Of a stretch of 64,000 bases of DNA, positions 1 to 7,893 are shown piece after piece. This DNA is from Erysipelothrix tonsillarum DSM 14972 (lineage in GTDB: Bacteria > Bacillota_I > Bacilli_A > Erysipelotrichales > Erysipelotrichaceae): contig NZ_KB892377.1 of the NCBI RefSeq assembly GCF_000373785.1, forward strand, positions 62,001 through 126,000, given 5' to 3'. A program made the translations under genes and the position numbers. How positions within the stretch are numbered: position 1 is the first letter of the stretch; each line of letters starts with the position of its first letter. The notes under the pieces were generated by a model. The model worked only from the letters and a program-made list of their open reading frames with translations. It ran no database searches and was not told the DNA's origin.

Positions 1-62
1 CTGTGAAGAGTCTATACATATGATCACCTCTATAGATAGTATAACTGAGTTTGTAGGTATTA

Positions 63-88
63 AAAACCCCTTGAAGAAAAGGGGTTTT
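63..88. terminator. Bidirectional Rho-independent terminator
   Basis: Ten-base stem AAAACCCCTT (63-72) pairs with AAGGGGTTTT (79-88) around a 6-base loop, with T-rich sequence on both sides. It lies just past the stop of the minus-strand oxidoreductase gene and would end its transcription. In bases 1-62 I see no supportable gene. Confidence 0.85.
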
Positions 89-91
89 GTT

Positions 92-1132
92 TTATTTAAT
101 TGGTTTTGTTGCAGGAAGATCGAGTGCTTTTAAGAATCCAGGTTCAGCATTAACCACCATTGGAATTAAATTTACGCTGGGTGCCGTACTTGAAGAAAAA
201 GGTTCGTCATTAGGGATCATACCTTCGATACGAATATCAAGAGTAGGTTCACCTTCAATATGATAACCATCATACATAATCGGTTCTTTTTGTAAATCAT
301 CACAAACCTTATGTACAAAATGGAAGCCAGTTACTTCGACGCCATCTTTCATACATTTCATAATGAATTCATGACCACTAATCGTTCCAACATCAACATG
401 ACCACAAGGTGGATCTAGCGGCATTGTTGCTGTATGAATCACATGTTCTTCTTCATAAGTATCGTAATCGATGTTTGCTTGTTCAGCGAGAACCATCGCT
501 GTTGGACCGTAGTATGATGTAATGATGTCTTTCAACACATCACCATTAAAGGATTCAATCGTTTTACCATACCCAAATACTTGAACCCAAGGGGATGTGT
601 TAAGTTGATCATCTTGACCCCCATGAACAATAATCTTGTCGACACGTCCGCACATGGAAGATGCAACAATGGGTAGGTAAGGTGTGAATAAACCTGGGAA
701 AATTCCTTGTTGAGTGTAGGTAACTCCATTTTTTAACGCGCATTCGTGAACCATTTTATAGATTTCTGGTGCTGTTTCATGCATATGATAAACAGGTAAA
801 GGTGAAATTACATTTTTTCCGGCGTTGAGCGCTTTACAGATATTTTCTGCATTGGGTACAAAACCCGTTGGGCGTAGATCACCCGGTGTTCGCATATTCG
901 GTAAATATGTAAGCACAACGTCTGCATCTAATGCGAGAGCAGCATCAATATCATCGGTAACGATGATGCCGGATTCTTTAAAGCCAAAAATGGAACCCGC
1001 ATCTTTCCCAACTTTTGATGGATCTGTGTCGATTGCGGCAACAAGTTCTAATGATTGTTTTTCTTGGATCATCTTTACAGCGTAACGACCAACGCTGCCT
1101 AGACCCCAAATAATTACTTTATATTTTCTCAT
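92..1132 (-). CDS. DapB-like NAD(P)-dependent oxidoreductase (2,4-diaminopentanoate dehydrogenase type)
   Basis: This 346-residue protein has an N-terminal Rossmann fold with the nucleotide-binding motif GLGSVG at about residues 10-15, followed by an acidic strand end (AAIDTD). Length and layout fit the family of dihydrodipicolinate-reductase-like dehydrogenases, of which Clostridium 2,4-diaminopentanoate dehydrogenase is the best-known member. It is not a standard 250-270 aa DapB. An AAAGGAG site sits a few bases before the ATG. It is the last gene of the minus-strand catabolic cluster but has its own promoter and a 237-bp upstream gap. The real substrate is unknown; context suggests a carbonyl or imine intermediate of the pathway encoded upstream. 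Confidence 0.7.
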   Translation of the reverse strand: MRKYKVIIWGLGSVGRYAVKMIQEKQSLELVAAIDTDPSKVGKDAGSIFGFKESGIIVTDDIDAALALDADVVLTYLPNMRTPGDLRPTGFVPNAENICKALNAGKNVISPLPVYHMHETAPEIYKMVHECALKNGVTYTQQGIFPGLFTPYLPIVASSMCGRVDKIIVHGGQDDQLNTSPWVQVFGYGKTIESFNGDVLKDIITSYYGPTAMVLAEQANIDYDTYEEEHVIHTATMPLDPPCGHVDVGTISGHEFIMKCMKDGVEVTGFHFVHKVCDDLQKEPIMYDGYHIEGEPTLDIRIEGMIPNDEPFSSSTAPSVNLIPMVVNAEPGFLKALDLPATKPIK

Positions 1133-1159
1133 ATAAAGCTCCTTTCGATGTATACTCGT

Positions 1160-1188
1160 ATATTAGTTCATAATATGACGCGCTACAA
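1160..1188 (-). promoter_or_regulatory. Promoter of the DapB-like gene
   Basis: On the minus strand, TTGTAG (1188-1183) and TAATAT (1165-1160) are separated by 17 bases, about 30 bp before the start codon. A second candidate, TTGATA (1316-1311) with TAATAA (1293-1288), also has 17-bp spacing further upstream. Confidence 0.5.
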
Positions 1189-1220
1189 TTTTGTGATTAT
1201 GAATCTATAATTCACAAAAT
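1188..1220. promoter_or_regulatory. Operator-like palindrome upstream of the DapB-like gene
   Basis: Perfect 9-bp inverted repeat ATTTTGTGA (1188-1196) and TCACAAAAT (1212-1220), with TTAT/ATAA continuing the dyad inside. It abuts the -35 element and would be centred near -51, the usual place for an activator such as a LysR-type regulator. The assignment to the LysR gene at 6666-7577 is inferred. Confidence 0.55.
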
Positions 1221-1336
1221 GTTATTTAATCCAACAGATTAAGGTTAAAGAGTGCATTAAATCGTAAAAAAAAGCTGAAATGGGACATTATTAGACGCAT
1301 TTTCGACAAATATCAAGAATGATAACACGAGTAAAT

Positions 1337-1361
1337 AAAAAAAACACGGTGTAAACCGTGT
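1337..1361 (-). terminator. Terminator of the LysR-MFS operon
   Basis: Stem ACACGGT (1344-1350)/ACCGTGT (1355-1361). On the minus strand it is followed by a T run (complement of 1337-1343). It follows the stop of the MFS gene at 1370. Confidence 0.8.
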
Positions 1362-1369
1362 CTTAATAT

Positions 1370-2551
1370 TTAGAAGACTTCATTATAACGTTTATATACA
1401 TATGCAACACAAACTAAATTTATGATTGCGACCGAGACATTAAAAATCATGACGTAGCGAATGTTAATATCCGCGATAAGACCTGTAAGGTAAGGACAGA
1501 TCATAACTGAAATGCTTGTGGCCATCGTATAAATACTTGTGGCTTTTCCTTTGCGACTAGGAAAAAATGCTAACATAATCGCAAGAGCTAACTGCCAAAT
1601 ACCTCCTGCTGCAAAGATACCAATACCGAATGCCCCTAACTTGCAAATAAGTGGAGTAGGTATGCATACAATGAGGATTAGAATAAAGAGGGTGATTGTG
1701 GAACAAATCAAGAGTATTTTATCGTTTGCCTTCGTTTTTTTCGAAATATAAGCAGTAATAAATACTGAAATAAAGGACCCAAGGCTGTAGGATGAAACGA
1801 GTGTTAATGCCGCTTCACGTTCCATGCCGGCTAATTGAATCGCATATTCGGGAAGCCACCATACGATAATATTAAACAGCGTTACAATCGTAAATCCAAG
1901 GATAAATAATGCGATGCCTTCTTTTTTTAGACTTGGTTGAGATTTTGTAAATGTTGGGGCAGATATCGATTGTGTATTGTTACATTGACGATCTTTTGGA
2001 AATTTACAAAACCATACCACGATTAAATTGACGACTGCAATCACGATACAAAGTATAAATGAGTAGCCATAGTAAATATCATTAGAGATAAAATAACTTA
2101 CTAAGAAGGGCAGTATAAATTGACCGATGGAAATAAATGCTTTATTAAATACACTGATGCTACCTGCATGTTCTGGATATATCTCAGCAATTGCCGGGTA
2201 GGTTCCCGTATCAAGAAAAGCATTTGCAAATCCTGCGAAAAGCGCGAAAAATGCAGCAGATAAGATATGGGTACTGAGTAAAATACCGAGAAAGAAGAGG
2301 ATATAGGAAATCATACCCAATAGGATAATCATTTTACGACCATATTTATCAGATAAATATCCACTTAAATAAAGAACTAATACGCGACCTAATCCGATTG
2401 CGGATATAACAAGAGAAATATTCTTAGCGGTAGTATTTAATTGTATTGTAAGTTTATCAAGATGTTGCGATAGAATAATTGCGGCCATTCCCTGAAGAAT
2501 ATAGTTTACAAATAATGCAAGGACCGTTATATGTTTCTCTTTTGCTCTCAT
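1370..2551 (-). CDS. MFS transporter, catabolic cluster copy 2
   Basis: Hydrophobic protein of 393 residues with about 12 membrane segments and the MFS loop 2-3 signature (SGYLSDKYGRK, about residues 59-69). Its N-terminus (NYILQGMAAIILSQ) closely matches that of the other cluster MFS protein at 5424-6641 (NYFVHGIQAIIISQ), so the two are paralogues. The start overlaps the stop of the upstream reductase by 4 bp (ATGA), which suggests translational coupling. It probably takes up or exports the cyclic acid handled by the cluster; the substrate cannot be read from the sequence. Confidence 0.85.
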   Translation of the reverse strand: MRAKEKHITVLALFVNYILQGMAAIILSQHLDKLTIQLNTTAKNISLVISAIGLGRVLVLYLSGYLSDKYGRKMIILLGMISYILFFLGILLSTHILSAAFFALFAGFANAFLDTGTYPAIAEIYPEHAGSISVFNKAFISIGQFILPFLVSYFISNDIYYGYSFILCIVIAVVNLIVVWFCKFPKDRQCNNTQSISAPTFTKSQPSLKKEGIALFILGFTIVTLFNIIVWWLPEYAIQLAGMEREAALTLVSSYSLGSFISVFITAYISKKTKANDKILLICSTITLFILILIVCIPTPLICKLGAFGIGIFAAGGIWQLALAIMLAFFPSRKGKATSIYTMATSISVMICPYLTGLIADINIRYVMIFNVSVAIINLVCVAYVYKRYNEVF

Positions 2552-4554
2552 AGGGATTTCATTTCATCAATTCTATGGGCAATGGTAAGAATATTATGAC
2601 CTTCTCGTGTCCCATCAATAATTCGACGCGCTTGTTTGCTGTCACCAATATTCATAATTTCAATATTATGATTGACCCCATAGTCAAATAAATCATCAAG
2701 CACAGGGGTATAGGGCTTCATGCCTAAGCAAATAAATCCAAGATCGAATGGAACGGATATCTCCTTGTTTTTTGATTCTACAATAAACTCATGCGCGCGA
2801 ACTTCTTTTAATTTGGTCTCAACCATTTGTATTACAGAGTGTTTATTTAAGATGTGCATGGTGTGAAGTTTTGTGATGACATCCAAATCTTTACCGAGTT
2901 CATTTTGCATTTCAATAACAGTAACACGTGCAGCACCACGCGTTGCGTAGTATTCAGCAACATCCAAGCCAACTGCACCACCCCCGACAACAACAATATC
3001 TTTACCTTCGGTTTCTTTAAATGAATCAATATGATGTATTAAATCGAAAATTGAATAAACAGGTTTTTCGGAATCAGCTAATGTTTCAATTAAACCTTTA
3101 ATGGGTGGTAGTAAGGGAACTGATCCGGTTGCATTCACAATAATATCGAGATTTAAATCATCAAACATTGGAGAAGTTACCTCTGTATTAAGTTTAATTT
3201 CAAGATTTTGTAAGGCATTTGCACGATTAATAAGGTACTCGGGGAAGTCTTTGATTCTTCTTTTATCGGGAAGTTGACATATTTCCTGAGCGAGTCCCCC
3301 GAGTTTATCGTTGCGTTCAAACAGTGTTACATTACAACCAATTTCCGCTGCGGTACAAGCGGCTTCAAGTCCTGCGGTACCGCCACCAATGACGGCAACA
3401 TTGATTGAGTTTTTAACTGGATTGTGTGTGTATTCATCTTCATAAAAGATATCCGGATTTACGGTACAACGAATGGGTTTGCTTTTTCCAATACGATGGT
3501 CGGCACAACCAATGTTACAGGAGATACACTTACGTAACTGACTCACTTGGTTATTCTTGACCTTAGCAACCCAATTGGGTTCTGCGATCAAACCACGACC
3601 CATGGCAACAAGATCCGAATCTCCATTTGCAATGATTTCATCGGCTCTTTCAGGACTGCGAATGTTACCGGAAACAATTGTGATTTTATTGGGAAACTTA
3701 TTTTTTACGTGTTGGCTTAAATAAGCGCGCCAACCGTCTTCCATATTCATGGCGTCAATCTGATAAAAAAGACTATCGTTTAGTGCACACGATACATCAA
3801 GAATATCAATTTCTTCTACAAAATAGTCCAATAACTCAAGTGTGTCGGCAAGGGTGTTTCCACCATCTAGAAATTCATCAGCACTAAAACGTAACATAAT
3901 TGGAAAACGGGGTCCCACCGCTACTCGAATTGCCTCAACAACTTCACGAGCGAAACGAGCACGATTCTCTTTACTTCCACCATATTGATCGGTTCGATCA
4001 TTGGTCAAAGGGGAGAGAAACTGACTGAGTAGGTAGGAGTGACCTGCGTGAATCTCTACCGCATCAAATCCGGCTCGCTGAGCTCTATTTGCGGCTTCTG
4101 CATACTTACCGACAATTGCCTTTATTTCGCTTTGTGTGAGGGGGCGAGGGATGTTTCCACCGGTCTTAGAGGGGATGTTAGAAGCAGAAACTTGCTGTTG
4201 CCCTTCTAAACGTAATGGGTAAGCCGATGCACCAGCATGATTAATTTGAACAGAACAACATGCACCATATTTATGCATCGTCTCAGTAAACTTAAATAAG
4301 CCAGGCAAAAATTGATCGTTGTCCATGCGCAACTGAGTTGTTCCATTGGTACCCATAGGATAATCAATACAGACATTTTCAAGAATGATTAAGCCAGTAC
4401 CCCCTTTTGCTCGTTGTTCATAATAACTTAAATGTTCAGGTGACATTGAACCATCGAGATTAGCAAAATTTGTTCCGATTGGTGGCATGACAACCCTGTT
4501 TTTTAGCCGCATATTACGGATAGTAATCGGTGATAATACATAACTATAATTCAT
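2548..4554 (-). CDS. NADH:flavin oxidoreductase, 2,4-dienoyl-CoA / 2-enoate reductase family
   Basis: This 668-residue protein has the three-part FadH/enoate reductase architecture. An FMN TIM barrel of the old yellow enzyme type occupies residues 1-335 (NHAG near 105; EIHAGHSYLLSQFLSP near 167). A 4Fe-4S motif has Cys343, 346, 350 and 363. FAD and NAD binding domains follow, with GGGTAG near 390 and GGGAVG near 526. Family members reduce activated C=C bonds by flavin/FeS electron transfer from NAD(P)H. Its place directly after shikimate dehydrogenase, 11 bp away, points to reduction of an unsaturated ring acid rather than fatty-acid oxidation, and no other beta-oxidation gene is present. All cofactor motifs look intact. 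Confidence 0.88.
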   Translation of the reverse strand: MNYSYVLSPITIRNMRLKNRVVMPPIGTNFANLDGSMSPEHLSYYEQRAKGGTGLIILENVCIDYPMGTNGTTQLRMDNDQFLPGLFKFTETMHKYGACCSVQINHAGASAYPLRLEGQQQVSASNIPSKTGGNIPRPLTQSEIKAIVGKYAEAANRAQRAGFDAVEIHAGHSYLLSQFLSPLTNDRTDQYGGSKENRARFAREVVEAIRVAVGPRFPIMLRFSADEFLDGGNTLADTLELLDYFVEEIDILDVSCALNDSLFYQIDAMNMEDGWRAYLSQHVKNKFPNKITIVSGNIRSPERADEIIANGDSDLVAMGRGLIAEPNWVAKVKNNQVSQLRKCISCNIGCADHRIGKSKPIRCTVNPDIFYEDEYTHNPVKNSINVAVIGGGTAGLEAACTAAEIGCNVTLFERNDKLGGLAQEICQLPDKRRIKDFPEYLINRANALQNLEIKLNTEVTSPMFDDLNLDIIVNATGSVPLLPPIKGLIETLADSEKPVYSIFDLIHHIDSFKETEGKDIVVVGGGAVGLDVAEYYATRGAARVTVIEMQNELGKDLDVITKLHTMHILNKHSVIQMVETKLKEVRAHEFIVESKNKEISVPFDLGFICLGMKPYTPVLDDLFDYGVNHNIEIMNIGDSKQARRIIDGTREGHNILTIAHRIDEMKSL

Positions 4555-4565
4555 AATAGAACTCC

Positions 4566-5414
4566 TTATTTAGATTCTTTATACATCGGTAGACCGGTCC
4601 ACAATTTAAAGTTTTCGATACCTTGGTTTTTAAGCATGCCTTGACCGTTAATAATTTGACATCCAGCATTTTCAGCATCCACAAGCAATTGTGTCTTTTC
4701 GGGGTCATAGATTGTATCGGCTACAATCAAATCACTGCGTAAAAGCTTAACATCTTTTACAACCGATTGACCTTCAAAGCGACCCATACCGACAGCTGTT
4801 GCATTAATAAGAATTTCAGATTGTTCTATGGAATTGGCTAAAGCTTGTTCATCCGCTAAATCAAATAGTTGAACCGGAATACCAGTTTCATGAGTTACAT
4901 TTTGAACAAATTTTTGGGCACGTTCAAAGGAAGAATCTTTGATGTTGAAAATATTAATCGCTTTCGCACCCGAGAACGCAGATTGAGCTGCCACTGCAGT
5001 TCCTGCACCGCCAACACCAACTAAAGTAATCGTTTTATTTGTGACATCAACGCCATGTTCTTTTAAGTTTGAAACAAATCCTAATCCATCCGTGTTGTAA
5101 CCTTTAAGCATGCCATTCTTATTTGTAATACAGTTTACCGCGCCAATAACTGAAGCAACCGGATCAACTTCATCAAGATACTGAAGTACTTCAACTTTGT
5201 TGGGCATTGAAACATTTGCGCCCACAAAATTTAAAGCACGTATACCCATTACCGCATTGGCTAACGTTTCCGGGTTGACTTGGAACGACATGTATACATA
5301 ATTTAAATCATGTACCGGAAAAATAGAATTATACATATCCGGTGATTTTGAGTGCTCACTGGGGTCGGCAAGCAACCCAAGTAAACGTGTTTTAGCATTT
5401 ATAATATTCGTCAT
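4566..5414 (-). CDS. aroE: Shikimate/quinate dehydrogenase (AroE family)
   Basis: AroE-type fold over 282 residues. The substrate-binding SKS lies near residue 18, the catalytic Lys is in NVSMPNK near residue 71, GAVNC is followed by GYNTDGLGF (the catalytic Asp region), and the nucleotide-binding loop is GVGGAG. AroE interconverts 3-dehydroshikimate and shikimate. No other biosynthetic aro gene is nearby. Tight linkage to a LysR regulator, two transporters and an enoate-type reductase suggests a catabolic or electron-sink role, as in the Listeria qui operons. The biosynthetic role cannot be excluded from sequence. Confidence 0.88.
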   Translation of the reverse strand: MTNIINAKTRLLGLLADPSEHSKSPDMYNSIFPVHDLNYVYMSFQVNPETLANAVMGIRALNFVGANVSMPNKVEVLQYLDEVDPVASVIGAVNCITNKNGMLKGYNTDGLGFVSNLKEHGVDVTNKTITLVGVGGAGTAVAAQSAFSGAKAINIFNIKDSSFERAQKFVQNVTHETGIPVQLFDLADEQALANSIEQSEILINATAVGMGRFEGQSVVKDVKLLRSDLIVADTIYDPEKTQLLVDAENAGCQIINGQGMLKNQGIENFKLWTGLPMYKESK

Positions 5415-5423
5415 ATAAGTCTC

Positions 5424-6641
5424 CTATTTTTCTTCAAGGGTAAAGATATTCGTGATACCGAATACTTTTTTATAACGCGCAGCAAGAATAAGCATTAAAA
5501 TAAAACCAACAACAGCCACACCTGCGTCTAAAAGCATAACTTTTGTAAAGTCAGTTGAAATCAAACCTTGCGCGATTTTAGGCATTACAAACGTAGCAAG
5601 GCTCATGAATATATTATAGATTCCCGTGTTCTTGCCTTTTCCAGCAGGGAAAAAGCGAGAGAGCATTGCATTTCCCATTTGTAAAACACCACCTGCAGCC
5701 GTGAAACCAATGATGGGAGCCCCAATCGATAAAGTAAGCGAACTTGGGAATAGATAAATTGTAATTAACGTAATGGATGAAATGGCTGTATAAACAACAA
5801 GCAATGCCATATCTCGTACGCCTTTAGACATAAAGAAAGAGGTAACAAAGACAGCTGCGAAAGCACCAAATGTATAAGTGGTGGTCAATAGACGACTTGA
5901 CATATCTGACATTCCTACGACATCAGTACCATAAAGTGTAACGACTTGTTGGAATAGGTAGAAAGTAGACATGCAAAAGAATGCGTAAATTATGATAATA
6001 ATTCCTTCAACATAGTAATTTGGTTTATTTACAAATTGTGTTGAAGTAGTATCTTCTTTGGCTGATTTTTCAATTGCTTTATGATCAGGAAATTCCGCTT
6101 TAAGCATAATAATTCCATTGATTATTACCACAACTAGTGGAAGAATAATTGACCATCCAAACCATAAATTACGGTTTGTTAGGAAACCAATAAAAATAGG
6201 TAATAACATACCGGATGCAGCAATAAATCCTTTAACGATAACGGATGCAGTGCTAGGATTATCCGGATAAATTTCCATTAGAGCAGGATAAGAAGCGGCA
6301 TCGAGGAATGAGGTTGCAGCACCTGCAATAAATGCAACGATGGACGCAACAGCAATATTGGTGTTGACAAGTAATAGACCAAAAAATAATACATAACCGG
6401 CCATACCAATACATACCAATGGCTTACGGCCAAATTTGTCGGATAATTGTCCAGCAAAGAACAGGACGATAAATTTCCCAATACCTACAGCGGAAATAAC
6501 ACCCATAACGCCTGCTTTATCTGTTGACCACATAATGGCAAATGAAGCGGCATTTTGGGAAATAATAATTGCTTGAATACCATGAACAAAATAGTTCATA
6601 TAAAGACAGAAAGCTGTCAAATTGTATTTATTCTTTTTCAT
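5424..6641 (-). CDS. MFS transporter, catabolic cluster copy 1
   Basis: Polytopic protein of 405 residues with about 12 membrane segments and the MFS signature AGQLSDKFGRK near residues 63-73. It is paralogous to the transporter at 1370-2551. It begins 24 bp after the LysR stop, behind an AGAAGGAG ribosome site, and ends 9 bp before aroE, so it is part of the same operon. Likely role: proton-coupled uptake of shikimate, quinate or a similar acid, or antiport of substrate and reduced product with its partner. Confidence 0.87.
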   Translation of the reverse strand: MKKNKYNLTAFCLYMNYFVHGIQAIIISQNAASFAIMWSTDKAGVMGVISAVGIGKFIVLFFAGQLSDKFGRKPLVCIGMAGYVLFFGLLLVNTNIAVASIVAFIAGAATSFLDAASYPALMEIYPDNPSTASVIVKGFIAASGMLLPIFIGFLTNRNLWFGWSIILPLVVVIINGIIMLKAEFPDHKAIEKSAKEDTTSTQFVNKPNYYVEGIIIIIYAFFCMSTFYLFQQVVTLYGTDVVGMSDMSSRLLTTTYTFGAFAAVFVTSFFMSKGVRDMALLVVYTAISSITLITIYLFPSSLTLSIGAPIIGFTAAGGVLQMGNAMLSRFFPAGKGKNTGIYNIFMSLATFVMPKIAQGLISTDFTKVMLLDAGVAVVGFILMLILAARYKKVFGITNIFTLEEK

Positions 6642-6665
6642 TGCTTCTCCTTCTAGAGAAGGCTA

Positions 6666-7577
6666 CTAATAATTAAAAGGAAAATCATTCTTAATGTAAT
6701 CAATAAATAAATTGAGCATCTTATTATCATTACGCGTTTTATGGACGCCTAAATAAATTGAGCGCTTGTTCTTAGGATTGCAAATAGGGCGAATGATTAA
6801 ATCGTCAGTATCATAGAATTTTTTAATAGGGGTAATTGAATAACCGTAATTTAGTTTGACTAGCGATGCAATCGATAACTCATCATCAATATCGGCAATA
6901 ATATTGGGTTGAACTCCAATTGTAGCAAATAGTGAGACAATTTCATTTCGTGTACCATAACGGTTTGCATACTGAATAAGCGGAAATGAGGCTAAGTCTT
7001 TGAGATCAATTGTTTCAAATTGCGCAATTTTTGACTCTTTATTAGCAATCACAACATAATCTTGGTCAAATAATTTTGTGTATTCCAGTGTTTGGTCATA
7101 AACATCAATCTTATTTATAAAGATAATATCAAAACGTCCGCTTTTAAGCCCATTAATGAGTTCTTGTGTGCTTTCACCGGTCTTTGTATCACTTTCAAAC
7201 AAAGTTAATTCAATATTTTTATCACCATAATCAGATTTAAAGGCATTTATTAATGCAGGGATATAATCTGAAGTAAGGGTATATAAAAATCCTATTTTAA
7301 TCACACTTGATTGATGCAGCTTCATTGATTCTATATGTTCAACCCCTTCATTAATCATGAACATTGAACGTTCAAAATAGCCAACCAACTCTTTGCCATA
7401 TTGTGTTAACACTACATTTCTTCCCCGTCTTTGAAAGAGACTGACATTTAATTCAGTTTCGAGATTAGAAATCGCGTGACTTAGGGTAGGCTGTGTTATA
7501 TGTAAAAGTTCAGCCGCTTTAGTGAAATGCTGAGTGCGTGCTAAAACTAAAAAATACTCAATGTGATTATAATTCAT
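6666..7577 (-). CDS. LysR-type transcriptional regulator
   Basis: LysR-type protein of 303 residues. The N-terminal winged helix-turn-helix (EYFLVLARTQHFTKAAELL, then TQPTLSHAISNLE) is followed by an effector-binding domain from about residue 90. It is unusual in being co-oriented and first in the operon it presumably controls, whereas many LysR genes are divergent. The nearest known comparison is QuiR of Listeria, a shikimate-responsive LysR regulator of qui operons; that parallel is inferred from the neighbouring aroE and reductase genes. It probably binds dyads such as those at 1188-1220 and 7601-7632. Confidence 0.9.
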   Translation of the reverse strand: MNYNHIEYFLVLARTQHFTKAAELLHITQPTLSHAISNLETELNVSLFQRRGRNVVLTQYGKELVGYFERSMFMINEGVEHIESMKLHQSSVIKIGFLYTLTSDYIPALINAFKSDYGDKNIELTLFESDTKTGESTQELINGLKSGRFDIIFINKIDVYDQTLEYTKLFDQDYVVIANKESKIAQFETIDLKDLASFPLIQYANRYGTRNEIVSLFATIGVQPNIIADIDDELSIASLVKLNYGYSITPIKKFYDTDDLIIRPICNPKNKRSIYLGVHKTRNDNKMLNLFIDYIKNDFPFNY

Positions 7578-7600
7578 GATACCGCTCCTTTGTTGGTATC
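7578..7600 (-). promoter_or_regulatory. Hairpin around the LysR ribosome-binding site
   Basis: On the minus strand GATACC and GGTATC form a 6-bp stem whose 11-base loop contains AAAGGAG. The start codon follows the 3' arm directly. This may modulate translation initiation of the regulator. Confidence 0.4.
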
Positions 7601-7632
7601 GTGTGTAACCTTTCTCTTTTACAGTTACACAC
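7601..7632. promoter_or_regulatory. Operator-like palindrome before the LysR gene
   Basis: Perfect 9-bp arms GTGTGTAAC (7601-7609) and GTTACACAC (7624-7632) with a 14-base spacer, in the leader of the LysR gene. It would suit autoregulation. The rest of 7633-7825 is AT-rich without a recognisable gene. Confidence 0.5.
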
Positions 7633-7825
7633 TAAAACCAATTATGATAAATGACTAATGCTAAATTTCTATATTATCGCTTTGTAATAGATAAAATCTA
7701 TATCAAAGAATAATTCATGTGAAAATCTTAACATTTTAGAGTTATATCTACAATGATATTATTTGTTTGTGAAAACAATAATAATAAATACAATCTTGCT
7801 AATTATCATCGATTTATATGAAAGC

Positions 7826-7870
7826 AAAAAAAAATCCGAACAAAGCCTCAGTAAAGAGGTTTTGTTCGGA
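7826..7870 (-). terminator. zwf terminator
   Basis: Fifteen-base stem TCCGAACAAAGCCTC (7835-7849)/GAGGTTTTGTTCGGA (7856-7870) with one G-U pair. On the minus strand a T run follows, 24 bp past the zwf stop. Confidence 0.88.
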
Positions 7871-7893
7871 AACTTAATTTTGAAGAATTCGTC

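Noticed and set aside
1188-1220. CRP/FNR site (TGTGA-N-TCACA)
   Set aside because: The TGTGA/TCACA core is present but the spacing is too wide, and an adjacent LysR gives a simpler explanation.
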